Assembly: GCA_033782935.1 (NCBI GenBank)
Contig: JAWQEG010000074.1
Span: 248,001 to 312,000, forward strand
Direction of reading: 5' to 3'
DNA from: Petrolisthes cinctipes
Lineage: Eukaryota; Arthropoda; Malacostraca; Decapoda; Porcellanidae
DNA: 64,000 bases
Shown here: piece after piece, positions 10,858 through 21,806 of the stretch
Position numbering within the stretch: position 1 is the first letter of the stretch
Layout: each line of letters starts with the position of its first letter
Notes under the pieces: model-generated
The model's database searches: none
The model's input: the letters and a program-made list of their open reading frames with translations, nothing else
Told to the model about the DNA's origin: nothing
Position numbers and translations under genes: made by a program

Positions 10858-12130
10858 CTAGCCCATCAATCCTGGCTTCAAAGGCAGAAAAGCGGTTCTC
10901 GAGAGCCGTACATCGTGCCATGAGGGTAGCAACAGACTTGCGGAGGGCCATGTCTGGAGGTGAGGCAGGGCTGGTAGGAGGAGCAGACTGGGGAGGTGGT
11001 GGTGGTGGCGGTGGTGGAGGCGGAGCAATAGTAGTGACACGAGCCTGGACCTGACGTCGAGTACATCCATGCCACACGTTAACCCCTGGCTGAAGGCATC
11101 GTGGACACTTCCATCGAGACGTATCCTCAGGAGGTGAAGGCTCAGAGGTGGAGGCAGCAGGACGTGATGGTTCGCCCCTGACAGGACATGTCTTGGAATC
11201 ATGGTCGGCAGCACACCATGCACACTTCGGCCTGGCAGAACAGTACCGGGAGATATGCCCCACACCCCAGCACCTGTAGCACCAAGGCTGGTCATTATGA
11301 AGTTTCCTCACCTCACACGGTGGAAGACAAGGGAGGAAATCAAAGGAAATCTCATTTGGAGGTGGATCAGGTTGACTCCAGACAACAACAATACGGCTAA
11401 TGGGGGAACCATCTTGGAAAAAACGACGGGCAAAGTACACACCAGGGTATCCCTTAGCAAGTTTCGGGTCAACATCAATAGGAAAACGGGTAAGGATGTA
11501 GCTGGGGAACTTACGAGGCCTCTCGGGCGAGTCTTCAAGAATGAGAGGCAGAGACAAAAATTCACCAGCCTTCACTCTATCAATGATATCCTGACGCTTC
11601 CTAGAGATGTAGACAAACCGGGAGGTGACAGCAGCCATCTTCACTTCAGCCAGTTCACGCTGCAGCTGGAAGGCCCTGTTGACATCAGACAACCAACGCA
11701 GCTTTGTGTCCGTAGATGGGATCCCAGAGAAGGAGAGCTTGACATAGGCATTTCTTGGGGCAAAAGCAGGAAGGTTGGACGAGGGCAAGGAGTTGGTATA
11801 CAAGGAAGAAACACCACGTTGAGGCAGAGAAGGTACGTCATGCACAGCTGAAGCACCCTTGGCAGTCTTGGCAGCCGGAGGCAAACAGTCCACACCATCG
11901 GAATTCTGCAAGGAGTCGGACGAGGCATCAACGGGTCGCTTGGTAGAGGTTGAGGAGGTGGAAGGCTGCAACCTGAGCTGCGGAGTGACCGAGGAGAGGG
12001 GGGGAGGGTTGCGAGAAGGCAGCTCAGGCCAGTGATCCTCGATAGGAGACTCATCCTCCTCCGACATGGCCAAGTCAGCCTCCAGGCAGGAAGCCACATC
12101 CGAATCCGCGCTCTCCATTAGGCCAGGCAA
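10637..12130 (-). CDS. LINE ORF1: gag-like nucleic-acid-binding protein
   Basis: 497 codons. The N-terminal third is acidic and Ser/Pro-rich. The middle contains a conserved block KFPSYILTRFPIDVDPKLAKG typical of I/Jockey ORF1 proteins just before the zinc knuckles. Three Cys/His knuckles follow: CYRCWGVGHISRYC, CAWCAADHDSKTC and a longer CPRCLQPGVNVWHGC. A run of prolines (about eleven) comes next, then a heptad-rich coiled-coil stretch with ENRFSAFEARIDGL and TTLTEKMDTVASRLEKLF, and a Ser-rich tail. The role is to bind element RNA and form the RNP. The frame is complete, with ATG at 12130 and stop at 10637-10639, and overlaps ORF2 in another frame. A decayed homologue lies at 42.9-44.2 kb. 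Confidence 0.88.
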   Translation of the reverse strand: MPGLMESADSDVASCLEADLAMSEEDESPIEDHWPELPSRNPPPLSSVTPQLRLQPSTSSTSTKRPVDASSDSLQNSDGVDCLPPAAKTAKGASAVHDVPSLPQRGVSSLYTNSLPSSNLPAFAPRNAYVKLSFSGIPSTDTKLRWLSDVNRAFQLQRELAEVKMAAVTSRFVYISRKRQDIIDRVKAGEFLSLPLILEDSPERPRKFPSYILTRFPIDVDPKLAKGYPGVYFARRFFQDGSPISRIVVVWSQPDPPPNEISFDFLPCLPPCEVRKLHNDQPWCYRCWGVGHISRYCSARPKCAWCAADHDSKTCPVRGEPSRPAASTSEPSPPEDTSRWKCPRCLQPGVNVWHGCTRRQVQARVTTIAPPPPPPPPPPPQSAPPTSPASPPDMALRKSVATLMARCTALENRFSAFEARIDGLVAVQAANDSKLSTLVEAQQAIISTVTTLTEKMDTVASRLEKLFESVPSPGPSSSPGRSSAPTHRTSTSKYRVR

Positions 12131-12405
12131 GGCCTAGATGGGAAGCGAACAACTGAACACACACGAACACACGAACATACACACACAGAACCACAATAAA
12201 AAAAAAAATAAACCACAAACAACAATACCACAAACAGCAAAACCACAAAAAAAAACGAGATAGAAAATATAAACAACCACTATAACACCACAGACACAAC
12301 AACACACAAACAAGAACGTTGAAACAAGACAAACAACAACACAGGCAGAGCGCCAGGAACACGTCTTCACTCCAGGAAGGTTGGGGTGAGACTGCCTCAC
12401 TGGTG

Positions 12406-12799
12406 TGTCGCTTGTGAGCTGAATCTCATGACAGGCTACGTTTGCAACAGCAGGCCTGTCAGAGAACACACGTAAATATTTTTCCAGCACCGCGTTGACT
12501 CGTGCACGCTGGTCTGGTCTTAAATTCTCCGAAACGAAGACATTAGCCACCGTTTCACCTTGACGAGCTTCGGTCGTCTGTGGAGTATATCCCTCTTCTC
12601 CTTCGGGAATTACCACAGCAGCGCCAACCATGTTTACCGCTGGAGAAAAATGACCACAGACTAGGCTTAACAATTCACACTGCTCAGAGGTGATGTTATA
12701 GCAGCCCGCACCAACTGTGGTCATAATATAAGTACACCCGTGTTGGGCTGTATAGTACTCCTTAATTAAGCATATTAATGGGGAATCGTTTGGCGTCAC
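12406..12799 (-). pseudogene. Gypsy pol: integrase-RT linker and RT N-terminus
   Basis: The frame reads EYYTAQHGCTYIMTTVGAG, then an acidic linker, then RVNAVLEKYLRVFSDRP and HEIQLTSDTPVR, the usual lead-in to a gypsy RT. It is cut at 12405 by the LINE target duplication and resumes at 6752 with VKPNPIPV. It joins the integrase C-terminus (12762) through a short frameshift overlap, which is the direct evidence that integrase precedes RT in one polyprotein. Confidence 0.85.
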
Positions 12800-13996
12800 C
12801 TCTGATTGTAACTATGTAGTTAAGGTTTACCTTCTTCACTACTTCAAAGGGACCCTTCCACTGGGCCAACAACTTATTGTGAGCTGTCGGTAACAGAACG
12901 AGGCACTTTCCACCTACCTGCAGAGTTCGGAGCTTAGTTTTCTTATCGTAGTAAGACTTCTGAAGCTCTTTTGCTTTAACTAACTCCTGTTTTGCAAGCT
13001 CGCATGTCTTCTGCAGACGTTCTGCCAAATCAATAACATAAGAATATGTGGTTTTCATCGTGGGATCCGATTCCTCATCGTCCCAAAGTTCACGTAGAAC
13101 CTGAAGTGGTTCTCGAGCAGGTTTACCATACACTAACTCGAATGGACTTAATTGTAACGATACTTGAGGGGCTTCGCGATATGCGAACAGTAGAGGCGAA
13201 ATGTACCTGGGCCATTCCTTAGGCTGCTCTACTGCCATCCCCTCAACATCTTCTTGAGAGTACCATTAAACCTCTCACATAACCCATTACACATTGGGTG
13301 ATAGGGCGTTGTTCTCAACCCCTTAACAGAGAGTAATCTCCACAATTCCTCCATCATCGCGGAGGTAAACTGGCTGCCTCGGTCAGACAATACTTGCTTG
13401 GGTATGCCAACACGACAGAATATTTCCAGTAAAGCTTCAGCTACTGCAGTGGTTTCTATATCACGACGAGGCACTGCTTCTGGCCATCTTGTTGCGAAAT
13501 CCACACAGGTAAAAATATACTTGACACCGTCCGTAGCTCTCGGATTTATCGGTCCAACAATATCAACCGCTACCCTCTCAAATGACTCTGAGATGAGGGG
13601 TAGTGGCTTAAGAGGTGCAGGCTTCACCTGACCACGGTTGCACATTTTCTGACATACGTCAAATGATCGCAACATCCTACCTACCTCTCTCCCCATACCT
13701 GGCCAAAAGAAATGGGACTGGATCTTATCCAACATTTTTCTAATCCCCACATGACCTCCCAATGTAGAGTGATGACCCAGAGTGAACACAGCTTGTCGGT
13801 ACTTCTGTGGTACAAGGAACTGAAACCGCTCTTCCCCGTCTGGATTTACAGTACGGCGGTGGAACCTATTCCTCCTAACATAACTTGTTTCTATCCCACT
13901 GTCGATCTCTAATATCACCCTCAAGTACATGCTTACGAACAAGTGCCAATGTAGGGTCACTTGCTTGTTCTGCAACGACATCCTCGCAATTGACAA
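12762..13996 (-). pseudogene. Gypsy integrase upstream of RT
   Basis: The zinc domain shows LGHHSTLGGHVGIRKMLDK and a damaged cysteine pair around DVCQKMC. The DDE core shows VAVDIVGPI (first D), VLSDRGSQF (second D) and HPMCNGLCERFNGTLKKML (E). After a frameshift near 13230 the C-terminal part continues ISPLLFAYREAPQ, SPFELVYGK and a GPY/F-like motif AQWKGPFEVV. A further frameshift near 12780 leads to the RT linker. Integrase would insert the cDNA copy into chromatin. Catalytic residues are in place, but at least two frameshifts within it and one at the upstream junction (about 13880) inactivate this copy. Confidence 0.88.
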
Positions 13997-14415
13997 GGTC
14001 TGCGGCCGTTGTCACTTGGAGTGGAACAGCAATTTTCTTTGCATGGGCCATGGTTACAGCAGCTGCACCAGTCTGCGTGGAAACTTCCACTGAACATGAA
14101 TTTTTAACCCCTGGTATATTTCCTATTACCAGATCTGACACAGGATTTTGCATGACAGCTGCAATTACCTGGCCTGTATAGAATGGACTCTCCATCACAA
14201 CTTTAGCAAGTGGATAGAGACTCCTGGTACCATCAATCATAGTGATAGTTACCTGCTCACCTGTAAAATCGCTGGAAGAAACCAAACCATCAGAGACACA
14301 ACACCCAGATGACCCATTATCTCGAAAAACTTCAACAGACACCCCATTGACAACGCCGGGACAAATCTGAAAACCTGAATTCAGTTTCGAGACTCCTAAT
14401 GTTGCGGATAGTCAA
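13875..14415 (-). pseudogene. Gypsy protease region
   Basis: The open frame runs upstream of the Met at 14342 with NSGFQICPGVVNGVSVEVF, then RDNGSSGCCVS. The D-N-G-S-S sits where an aspartic protease has D-T/S-G, so it is a variant or decayed active site. The rest includes VTITMIDGTRSLYPLAKV and VSDLVIGNIPGV, the usual flap and C-terminal ILG-like block. The frame then runs toward integrase and is broken at about 13880. Upstream homology stops at about 14415, where another repeat begins, so gag has been lost. Confidence 0.7.
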
Positions 14416-14762
14416 AATCGATGTGGGGTTTGAACCGACTGAGGTACAGCTGGCCGCACCCCCACAAGGGCCATCACAGCGTTGTCAGCGCTGGCCGAGA
14501 TAGTAACCGCGAATCATTAGAAGTGAGATCTGAACGAAGCATTCACAGGTATAGTTGGGGTGGCTTGATGGAGGGCGGGTTTTGGGGAATGTGGGTGGGT
14601 GACTGTACACGAGAGGTGAGAGATAATGATTGAGGAGGTGAGAGAAGAGTAGAATATTGAAAAAAAAAAAAACCTGGTTTTTCATCTTTAATGTTTTGTT
14701 ATTCGGTATTACTTTTACCATCATTAAAAGTAAGATCTACTTTAAATATTATGCTGCAACAC
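14416..14762. repeat. Dispersed repeat copy (TACAGCTGGCCGCAC...)
   Basis: From about 14449 the sequence TACAGCTGGCCGCACCC continues through CACAGCGTTGTCAGCGCTGG and CCGAGATAGTAACCGCG. The same words occur on the other strand at 27,240-27,443. It is a moderately repeated family without visible coding potential. The rest, up to the LTR element, is unassigned and holds a 12-base A run near 14660. Confidence 0.5.
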
Positions 14763-15554
14763 TGTACCAGTCCTTTAAGGCTTTAACTCGTTCAGGATCT
14801 GATACAGTACCTTGTTCTAGAGTTGTAGTAGTACTTGTTGTTGTTGTTGTTGTTGTATTAGGTAGCGAGCTCGGCGTTGTGGTGTTCTTAGGTAATTGAC
14901 TTCACAAGTTTCTTAAGGCTTAATTTATTAATATATACTTATATCTATACAGGGAATTATATTGATGTGCCTTGTCTGATATTATTGTGTCTCTCTCTCT
15001 ATGGAGACAGTTTATAGCCCTTAGGGAGTCAGTGTTAAGTATCCTGAATCCTAGTGTACCTCCTCTGCTTATATACATTTCAAACTCAATAGTTTACAGA
15101 AATAGCTAGAGTGACAACTGTTGCCCGTGAATGGTTAATCTAATTCTGTATGTCTGTCTACTCCTCTTCTCTCCCTATTTATTCCTTATTCACTTATTCT
15201 CCACTTCTCTCTCTCTCTGTCACACTAGAGAGAGAGGAAAGAGTTAATGGTTTTTGCTATATCCTCTTACCACAACTGGAAGCAGAGAGATGTCATCGGA
15301 GACTGTTCAAGCGAGGGTGACTGTGTGTATGTATGTATGTATGTATGTGGAATCTGATCTACCTGTCAGGTCCCGAAAGGCGAGTCACTGCACGTGTTTG
15401 TGTGTGTGTATGGAGTGGTGTGTGTGTGTGTGTGTGTGTGGAGAGAGAGAAGGAAGGAAGGACAGCTGTGCTGGAGTGTTTAATATCTGTCTGGCTATTA
15501 ATGACTTTGCCATCTGATTTGTTGTTCCTTCTAGTCTTTGCTTTAGTCCGTACA
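14763..15554 (-). repeat. 3' LTR of env-bearing element, copy 1
   Basis: 792 bp, matching 23488-24279 closely, with small differences in the GTAT and GT tracts and single bases. It contains (TTG)n near 14835, CT-rich patches and a (GT)n near 15420. Left boundary is TGTACCAG at 14763; right boundary is GTCCGTACA ending at 15554. Confidence 0.9.
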
Positions 15555-15879
15555 TTCGCTCCGTCCACTACCAGCCTGGCCCTCCAGGCGTTAATGCTTG
15601 ATGCTTTATTTAATAGAAGGCCAGTTCACAATATTGGTAGGGTACTTAATAACTAAGATTTTAACAATGAATATATGTATAGTAACATAAAAATAGACAT
15701 TAAGACATTGGCACACCATATGCTTAAAATTAACATTACCGGTAATACATGAATATAAATACATGAACATGAATACATTGTTACATAAATTTTCATCTTA
15801 AAATTAATGTGTTTAGCTAGGTGCATGTTATTGTGTGTATATAAGCTAACCTATGCTAAAGATTCACACATTAATGAGG

Positions 15880-17634
15880 GGGGAGCCGTGTTGCTATGTT
15901 GTGGCTGTGAAATAACAGTCTTATTCTTTTCAATACAAGATCATTCAGTATACCTCGATAGTTTTTTCTTATAAAATGCATAAATATTATAGTACATGCC
16001 ATAAATATAAGACATTGGATAATAAACATTGGTACCAAGTTTTATTGTGATCAATATTTGGAGGAATCAAATTATATAATAAGGATGTTTGAATCCTATT
16101 CTCATTGGGTAACATAATAGTTCCATTTTGTCTGATACAACTGATAATGAATTAGGAGATGTTAAACAAGTCGACTTTAAATGAAATACGTTGAAAGGTG
16201 GAAGAGATTGTGCTATGTTTTCAAGCAAATTATGTTTATTAGGCAAGGTAACGATTCCCTTGGATCGTATTCCTATGAGTCTGCTTCTTTATAGTAGCCT
16301 TGAACCATACCATGTGTAGGATGATTAGGGCAAATTAATGTTAATTGTGTATCAGCAGGTAAGTATAGATAGTGGAAATTAAAATTGATGATGAAAGAGA
16401 GTTTTGATTAGTAATAGATATGAATGTACATGCATATAGTGTTTGATTAGTAATACTTTGATTACAAGCAAATGGAGATTTTACATCATTTGGAGACTTA
16501 AATGCAAATAAACATGAAGGACAAACATATAAATGAAGATATGCAACATGGCACTTGAGGAGTTGTGTGTCACTGATGACATCATCACTAGGAATAATAC
16601 TTATTGGATGAAGATCAAACATTAAAGGAATACTTTCATTTTCATTGGGAATTGTTGAAGTGCGTAGTTTGTGAATAACATTTTACCTTTTATGGGAATA
16701 ATAATGAGTATATGATCTTGTATTAAAATACTACGCATGACTGTATAATAATATTTCATGAAAGATAATAAGTAAGATGGTATTTCATCATTGATTGTAC
16801 CATTGCCTTTCGTAGCTGTTGGAGTGGTAATAATTGTGAGTTGATCTTACCTTACTCGCAGTAAATACTCTCTTAATAAATGGTTGTCATTCCTCTCTAA
16901 GTTCCTCACCTGCAATTCAGTTTCCTGCTAACTCACAGAAATAAATAGAAGCCTAAAAATATGATGTGATTATTCCATATATGTAGTTCCTTTCTTTTGT
17001 TGGTCATGTAAAGATATATAAATCGTATGTAATTTCTGTGCAATGATTTGCACTCTAATACAGTATATACCTGTTACTCTATCTTACCTTGATTGGCAAC
17101 GGCTTGTCCCGCAACCTTTTACGTATGGAATAATGCTTGTATACCACTACCTAAGCAGTACCAAATAGTGCTCATGAAATTTCACTTAAAAATTATCTAA
17201 ATCACGCTCTGGGCTGTGATGATCGCTCTAAGCCATTATAATTTTTGTATAATAAGCGAGCAATATTACCTGAGTCGCTGAATTCATTCCTAGGGCGCCC
17301 AATAGTGAAAGGACATTACAGAAGATAATGCATTTAAATTGGTAAATTTATTCGTGTGATACCTGTCAAACAAATCTAGTGTATCATTAAGTACTTTATC
17401 TGTACCCACTGCTCAATGGCAGAAAATTTTTGTAATAGTTCATATATCCTGTAAAGAGTAAGAAAAAGTGATCATATCGTTCGTCACTTTTCTTTTCAAC
17501 TGTTTGATAAAATTGTAAACGAGAGCTCTTGGATTAAAGACGTCACCTTTATCTGCGTTATGTACTTCGTCGGAGCTTGTAGCCGCCGCGAGTATAGCCA
17601 TGAAAACCGTTATATAGGTTGAATAGGGCCACAT
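15880..17634 (-). pseudogene. Env-like glycoprotein region, decayed
   Basis: Between integrase and the 3' LTR the minus strand opens with MWPYSTYITVFMAILAAATS, a basic-poor hydrophobic leader that fits a signal peptide. About 40 residues follow to a frame break. Later (16622-16341) comes a cysteine-bearing stretch with LYVCPSCLFAF and SPFACNQS. Near the end (about 16045-15950) a hydrophobic segment IIQCLIFMACTIIFMHFIRK with basic residues after it fits a membrane anchor and short inner tail. Signal, ectodomain cysteines, anchor, and position after pol are what an env has. No family match can be made by eye. Copy 2 has the same leader, cysteine block and anchor. Many stops make this copy inactive. 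Confidence 0.55.
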
Positions 17635-17933
17635 CTGTAAGAAAAAATATTATATTTCATTGGAAACCGATCGGAGTTTTTGTTTGTAAATGTTTATATT
17701 ATTATCATCAATAGTAGGGATAATATTACTAGGAAGAGGAAATTGTTGATGTTTCAGAGATATTGATTGGTTTTATTTTGGATGTTGGGTTTTTGCGTGC
17801 TTTTTACCAATCGCTTTATTCTCTTTACATAAACAATATCAACCGACTGGTAAAATTATGCTGTATTATAAATGTATTACCTACTAAAGACATGACTGCG
17901 TGAAGTTTCGATCGGGTACCCGTATTATTATTA

Positions 17934-18033
17934 TGTTATGTCGGCGATCACGCATTATTTCCCTGCAAGCCTATAATTTGTTTTGTTATGTCGGCGATCA
18001 CACATTATTTCCCTGCAAGCCTATAATTTGTTT
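17934..18033. repeat. Tandem duplication, two 50-bp units
   Basis: Units 17934-17983 and 17984-18033 differ by one base (CACGCATT versus CACACATT). They lie between integrase and env. The same doubled unit, with slight decay, occurs in copy 2 near 49,630-49,735, so the duplication predates both insertions. Confidence 0.85.
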
Positions 18034-18159
18034 TGCACATCATGATGAAATTGTTGAAATGCAACTCACTGTCGTTCAGCGTAGTTGTCCACGTTGTAGC
18101 ATGGCTTCTGTGTGGCAATTGTATATCATATGAAAGACGTATCCATACGCCATATAGTA

Positions 18160-18840
18160 TGTCATGTGGAGTTTTTCCCTTTATTTCCGTGTTTTGTAGT
18201 GTTTATTGACCGTCATATCGATACAGTCTTCCCATGTGGAGGGATTTTCATTGTTTCTGTGCCACGAAGTACTTCTAGTATTTTACGGTTTTGCCGTTTT
18301 GTTGACCCAGGAACTGCTGGGAGATATGTTAATACAAACGTTTGCTTAATATAGTAGAAATCAGATACCTTTTATAATATTGGGACATGTATATGGGCAT
18401 AGGATTTTAGTTTTAAATATATGTGCACTTACCTTTGCGGTTTTTATCGTAGTGTTGCCGCCACCAAATATCTAGAAAATGGTTAACCATTGGTAATAAC
18501 TTATTTGTGTCCTGATTCGAAATTGGTAAGGAAAGTAGATCTATTCCTACTATGTCCCATGATTCGTCCAGGATTAGGGATTCCCGTCATGGAACAGATG
18601 TCCAAATGGATGGCCTTTATTTGCATTGCATGTTTCGCACTGAGCGATATATGTGTTTCATCATCTACCCTTAGTTTATGCTAATAGTATATTGTATGAA
18701 GAGTGGTTAAGTACCTACCTCTCCCAGGATGTCCTGCTGCATTATGATATAAGGGTAATTAATACTGAGGGAATTATTATTTGTTGTATCACTATTTCAT
18801 TGGTTTGTACGTCACGTTTCCTTAGTTTTCTGTAAATAAT
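18160..18840 (-). pseudogene. Integrase of env-bearing element, copy 1
   Basis: The zinc domain has HNAAGHPGRGRYLTTL followed by YY then TAG, where gypsy integrases usually have a tryptophan. Then, in a shifted frame, come AQCETCNANKGHPFG (CX2C) and the core. The distal part ends with TKRQNRKILEVLRG, the segment around the last catalytic Glu, here read as Lys-Arg-Gln-Asn. At least one stop and one frameshift are shared with copy 2. It is inactive. Confidence 0.65.
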
Positions 18841-19186
18841 ATCATCATGAAGGGAAAAGTTATTTAAGTGACTGGGTAATTCTGGTCCATTATTTTCATC
18901 CTCAGGGTTTAATGAATATTTATCATAGAAATTGCTAATATTTACGAACCGCATTAAGGTCAAAGTCCATGGGTGTCCTCGGAACTAAAAGGACAAGATG
19001 ACTGTTTAAGGGATCTACTACTTTATTTAATTGTCCTGGAAGGTAGTTAATATCAATATGCGGGAGAAATGCCTGAATTGTTAGATATTATCTGGCTAAG
19101 TTTCCCGTTAGGGTTTAGGTTATAGTAAGCCAAGGATCGTTTGATAATTCGCGAAAACTTGTAAAGGATCGCCTAATACGATTTTT

Positions 19187-21060
19187 CTAAAAGTACGAAG
19201 TGCCCATAAGATTGCTAAAGTTTCCTGTTTTGTTACAGAGTAACGAGTTCCCTGTGCATTTAATATTCTCTAAGCATAAGCACATACCTGACATAGACCC
19301 ATAGCTATCTCTTACATAAGTACAGCGCCTTAGCCTACTGAAGAAGCATCTGTACACGTGATATAAGGTAATGAATATTTTGGAACGCAAGAATTGAAGC
19401 ATACATTAATTAACATTTAATATTTCAAAGCTCAGCTATTTCTCTGGCATCCATACAAAATCTCGAGTTGATTATTTAGGTGTTTAGCTACTTGGGAAAC
19501 ATTCTTTACAAAGATTCTATAATAAGAACATAAACCCAAGAATGATTTTATGTTAGTAACATTTATTTGGAATAGTGAATACTTTCATTGCTCGTATTTT
19601 ATCAGATTGTGTATGGAGCACAGTGGCGGTTAATGTATAACATAAAATTATAATTTCCCGGTAAGAAAATGAGACATAGACATTTAAAGTTTGAGGGCTA
19701 CCTAATATAATCTCTGTATTACCTTCTTTATTGTTACCTATTGTGAATGTACGTCTTTAGAAAAATAATCAAATCGTTGAGATTAGCGATGACTACGTTA
19801 TTAATAACGCCAACACAAAAATTGACCATATGCTGAAATGTGGATGAAGCATTACATAACCCAAATGGTCTACGAATGTATTCATACCATGGGTAGTATT
19901 AAATGTAGTAATGGGTTAACTTTTATCATCTAATGTTACTTGCCAGTTTCCACTGACCAAGTTTAACCCCTTAGGACCGACTTCTTTTTTTTTTTTTTCA
20001 TCCCCAGTCGACTTCTGGGGGTCAATTTTCAACTTTCATGTAGGCAAATTTTGTTCTTACAGAATGAAAGAGCTTGAATTTACACACCAGGAACTGAAAA
20101 CGGGAGCCTTCTAGGTGTACGCGTTTGCGTATGACAGAGCGTCAAAGTCCGAAAATAAATAAATAGTATCCCCTGAAACGCATGAAAGAAAACCTCATAC
20201 GCTCTGCGTACGCTGTAAACATGTATCAAAACACTTAAATAATGCGTCTAAGTGGTTTTCAATTATGATAAACGTATTTCAGTGTAATTTTGTCTGTCTA
20301 GACTCTCCTGGAGTATAGTAGACAGCAGAGAGATACGAGAAACATAAGAAAACACCATGTAGTGGTGAGATATTTCCTTGTTGGCATACGCAGCTGCCAG
20401 ACACCACTACCACAGTCAAACCTTTTCTCAAGGACGTTAGCTTTCCATCGTTACCAACGCCAGCTCGCTAGCTACTCGCTACAATATTTTGTAGGTACGT
20501 CGACATGTCGGTTATTCGGAGGGAACGATTAATTTTTTTATCACCAACATGTCAGTCAATCGGTCCTAAGGGGTTAAGGTGGAGAATGTCATAGGCTTTG
20601 TTTCACCAATGTTAGACAAAACATCTTAAAAGAGGGAGGGGATATTTATCTTTAATTGTAGCATTATTTATTTTTCTGTAATCAATTACTGGCCTAAATT
20701 CACCATTATTATTTGAAACCAAAAACATTGGGCTGTTAAAAGGGGAGTTAGAATTCTTAATAATGCATACAACTTTCTGCCTACTATGAGGTACGTTAGT
20801 CTATATGCTCGAATAAATGGGTTGAGGGGATGTTAGTGTAATGGTATGCTTTATAATGTTGGTTCATCCTAAGGATTCATCAGGTAGGGCAATTGCATTT
20901 CGATATGTGGCTAGTATGGTGATGAGATTATCACGATAAAGTGGAAAATCGCGTCCACTGACAAAATTTCTAAGTTGCTCCCTTACGTGACTATCACTTT
21001 ATATCCTTCGGTAAGAACCGATACAATATTTCCTTGTGTAATTTGGTCTAACTTCCATCT
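19187..21060 (-). pseudogene. RT and RNase H of env-bearing element, copy 1
   Basis: On the minus strand, FNSPMFLVSNNNGEFRPVID then YRKINNATIKDKYPLPLF (20780-20600) is the RT N-terminal palm and fingers. After the MITE, RPFGLCNASSTFQHMVNF is followed by NVVIANLNDLIIF. The catalytic Y-x-D-D thus reads A-N-L-N-D and is damaged. RNase H (19402-19190) shows TCTDASSVG, a stop, GAVLM, a stop, then RYSVTKQETLAILWALRTF. Both stops recur at the same positions in copy 2. The RT would have been gypsy-type. Confidence 0.75.
19967..20573. mobile_element. piggyBac-like MITE, 607 bp, TTAA target
   Basis: The termini are inverted: CCCCTTAGGACCGA at 19967 and its complement ending at 20573. Direct TTAA flanks both sides (19963-19966 and 20574-20577). 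TTAA duplication with CCC termini is the hallmark of piggyBac. There is no transposase, so it is non-autonomous. It interrupts the RT between the YRKINN block and the RPFGL block. Confidence 0.88.
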
Positions 21061-21379
21061 GTACAGATCACATAGATATGTTCCTTTCTTTACATGAATA
21101 TTCGTACATGATTTATTATGATCAGTGACATTTTCACTGTTTACATTAGTTAACGTAAATTAATCCCTGGTTATATATTATTTTACTTGTTCTATTGAGA
21201 ATAGAACGGTAGTATGTGGCTGTACATGAGATGGAAGCTTTACCTTCAATTTATGGACGAAATTTGGAGTTAATATAATATTATATGCAGCAATGGCCTT
21301 TATGATAATGGAGTCGTTTCCCTCATTTTCAATACGTATACTGTTAACATTACATGGACTTATATATTGGCCTGGACAA

Positions 21380-21806
21380 TCCTGTATTGGAATACATTAA
21401 TTCCTAAAATGTATTAATTTATGTTTAGGGTTAATTATTATGGTTTGTTTGATAAGGTATGATAAACCTTGTTTATAATTTCGTATTATATAAAATTCAA
21501 TATGTATATCGTTAGTTCCCTTGTCTAACAGTACAGGAAGGGTTAGTGTCCCTAATACCTGTAATTTATTGCCTGTCATGGTTGACAATTCTATGTCACC
21601 TGTTCAATCTTGGGTTATAAATGCCGCTGGGGACCTAATTTGCATAATATGTTCAAGGAATTATCCGATAACAAGGAAACTGCCGCGCCTGTGTCTATCA
21701 TTAAGTGGGTGTTACTATGTGATATGAGGACAGGGAATTATAGTATATTATTGGTAAATGCGACGACAGGACCTACAGTTTTATTTTCGGGACGTTTGAT
21801 GCTAGT
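21380..21806 (-). pseudogene. Aspartic protease region, copy 1
   Basis: Just after gag the minus strand encodes LMIDTGAAVSLLSDN (about 21703-21660), the D-T-G-A active site of a retroviral-type protease that would mature Gag-Pol. It follows the gag stop at 21807 and needs a frameshift or readthrough to be made. The downstream frame decays. Confidence 0.7.

Larger units (their letters stand above)
6753..12394 (-). mobile_element. Near-complete I-type LINE, 5.64 kb, with TSD and poly(A)
   Basis: The element lies on the minus strand inside gypsy RT. Its 5' end starts CAGTCTCACCCCAACC at 12394, a CAGT start like that of I and Jockey elements. Its 3' end is a 34-base poly(A), poly-T on the plus strand at 6753-6786. 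The target duplication is CCTCACTGGTG, at 6742-6752 and 12395-12405. A 5' UTR of about 260 bp (including TG-rich sequence) precedes ORF1 (12130-10637), which overlaps ORF2 (10857-7123 plus a tail). ORF2 carries APE-type endonuclease, RT and RNase H, the layout of the I superclade. It looks young: full length, with an exact TSD and both ORFs open except for one late TGA. Confidence 0.9.
5376..14415 (-). mobile_element. Gypsy element with integrase before RT (Gmr1-like), 5'-truncated
   Basis: On the minus strand the domains run protease (14415-13875), integrase (13996-12762), RT (12799-12406, then 6752-5900) and RNase H (to 5478). Integrase before RT is the order of Ty1/copia, yet the RT and integrase are gypsy-like. 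This order is known from the Gmr1 clade of Ty3/gypsy. The linker from the integrase C-terminus into the RT N-terminus is continuous apart from frameshifts, so the order does not come from rearrangement. Gag and the 5' LTR are missing: a different dispersed repeat begins at about 14416. The copy is dead, with several frameshifts, a stop in RT and a 5.6-kb LINE inserted in RT. Confidence 0.8.
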
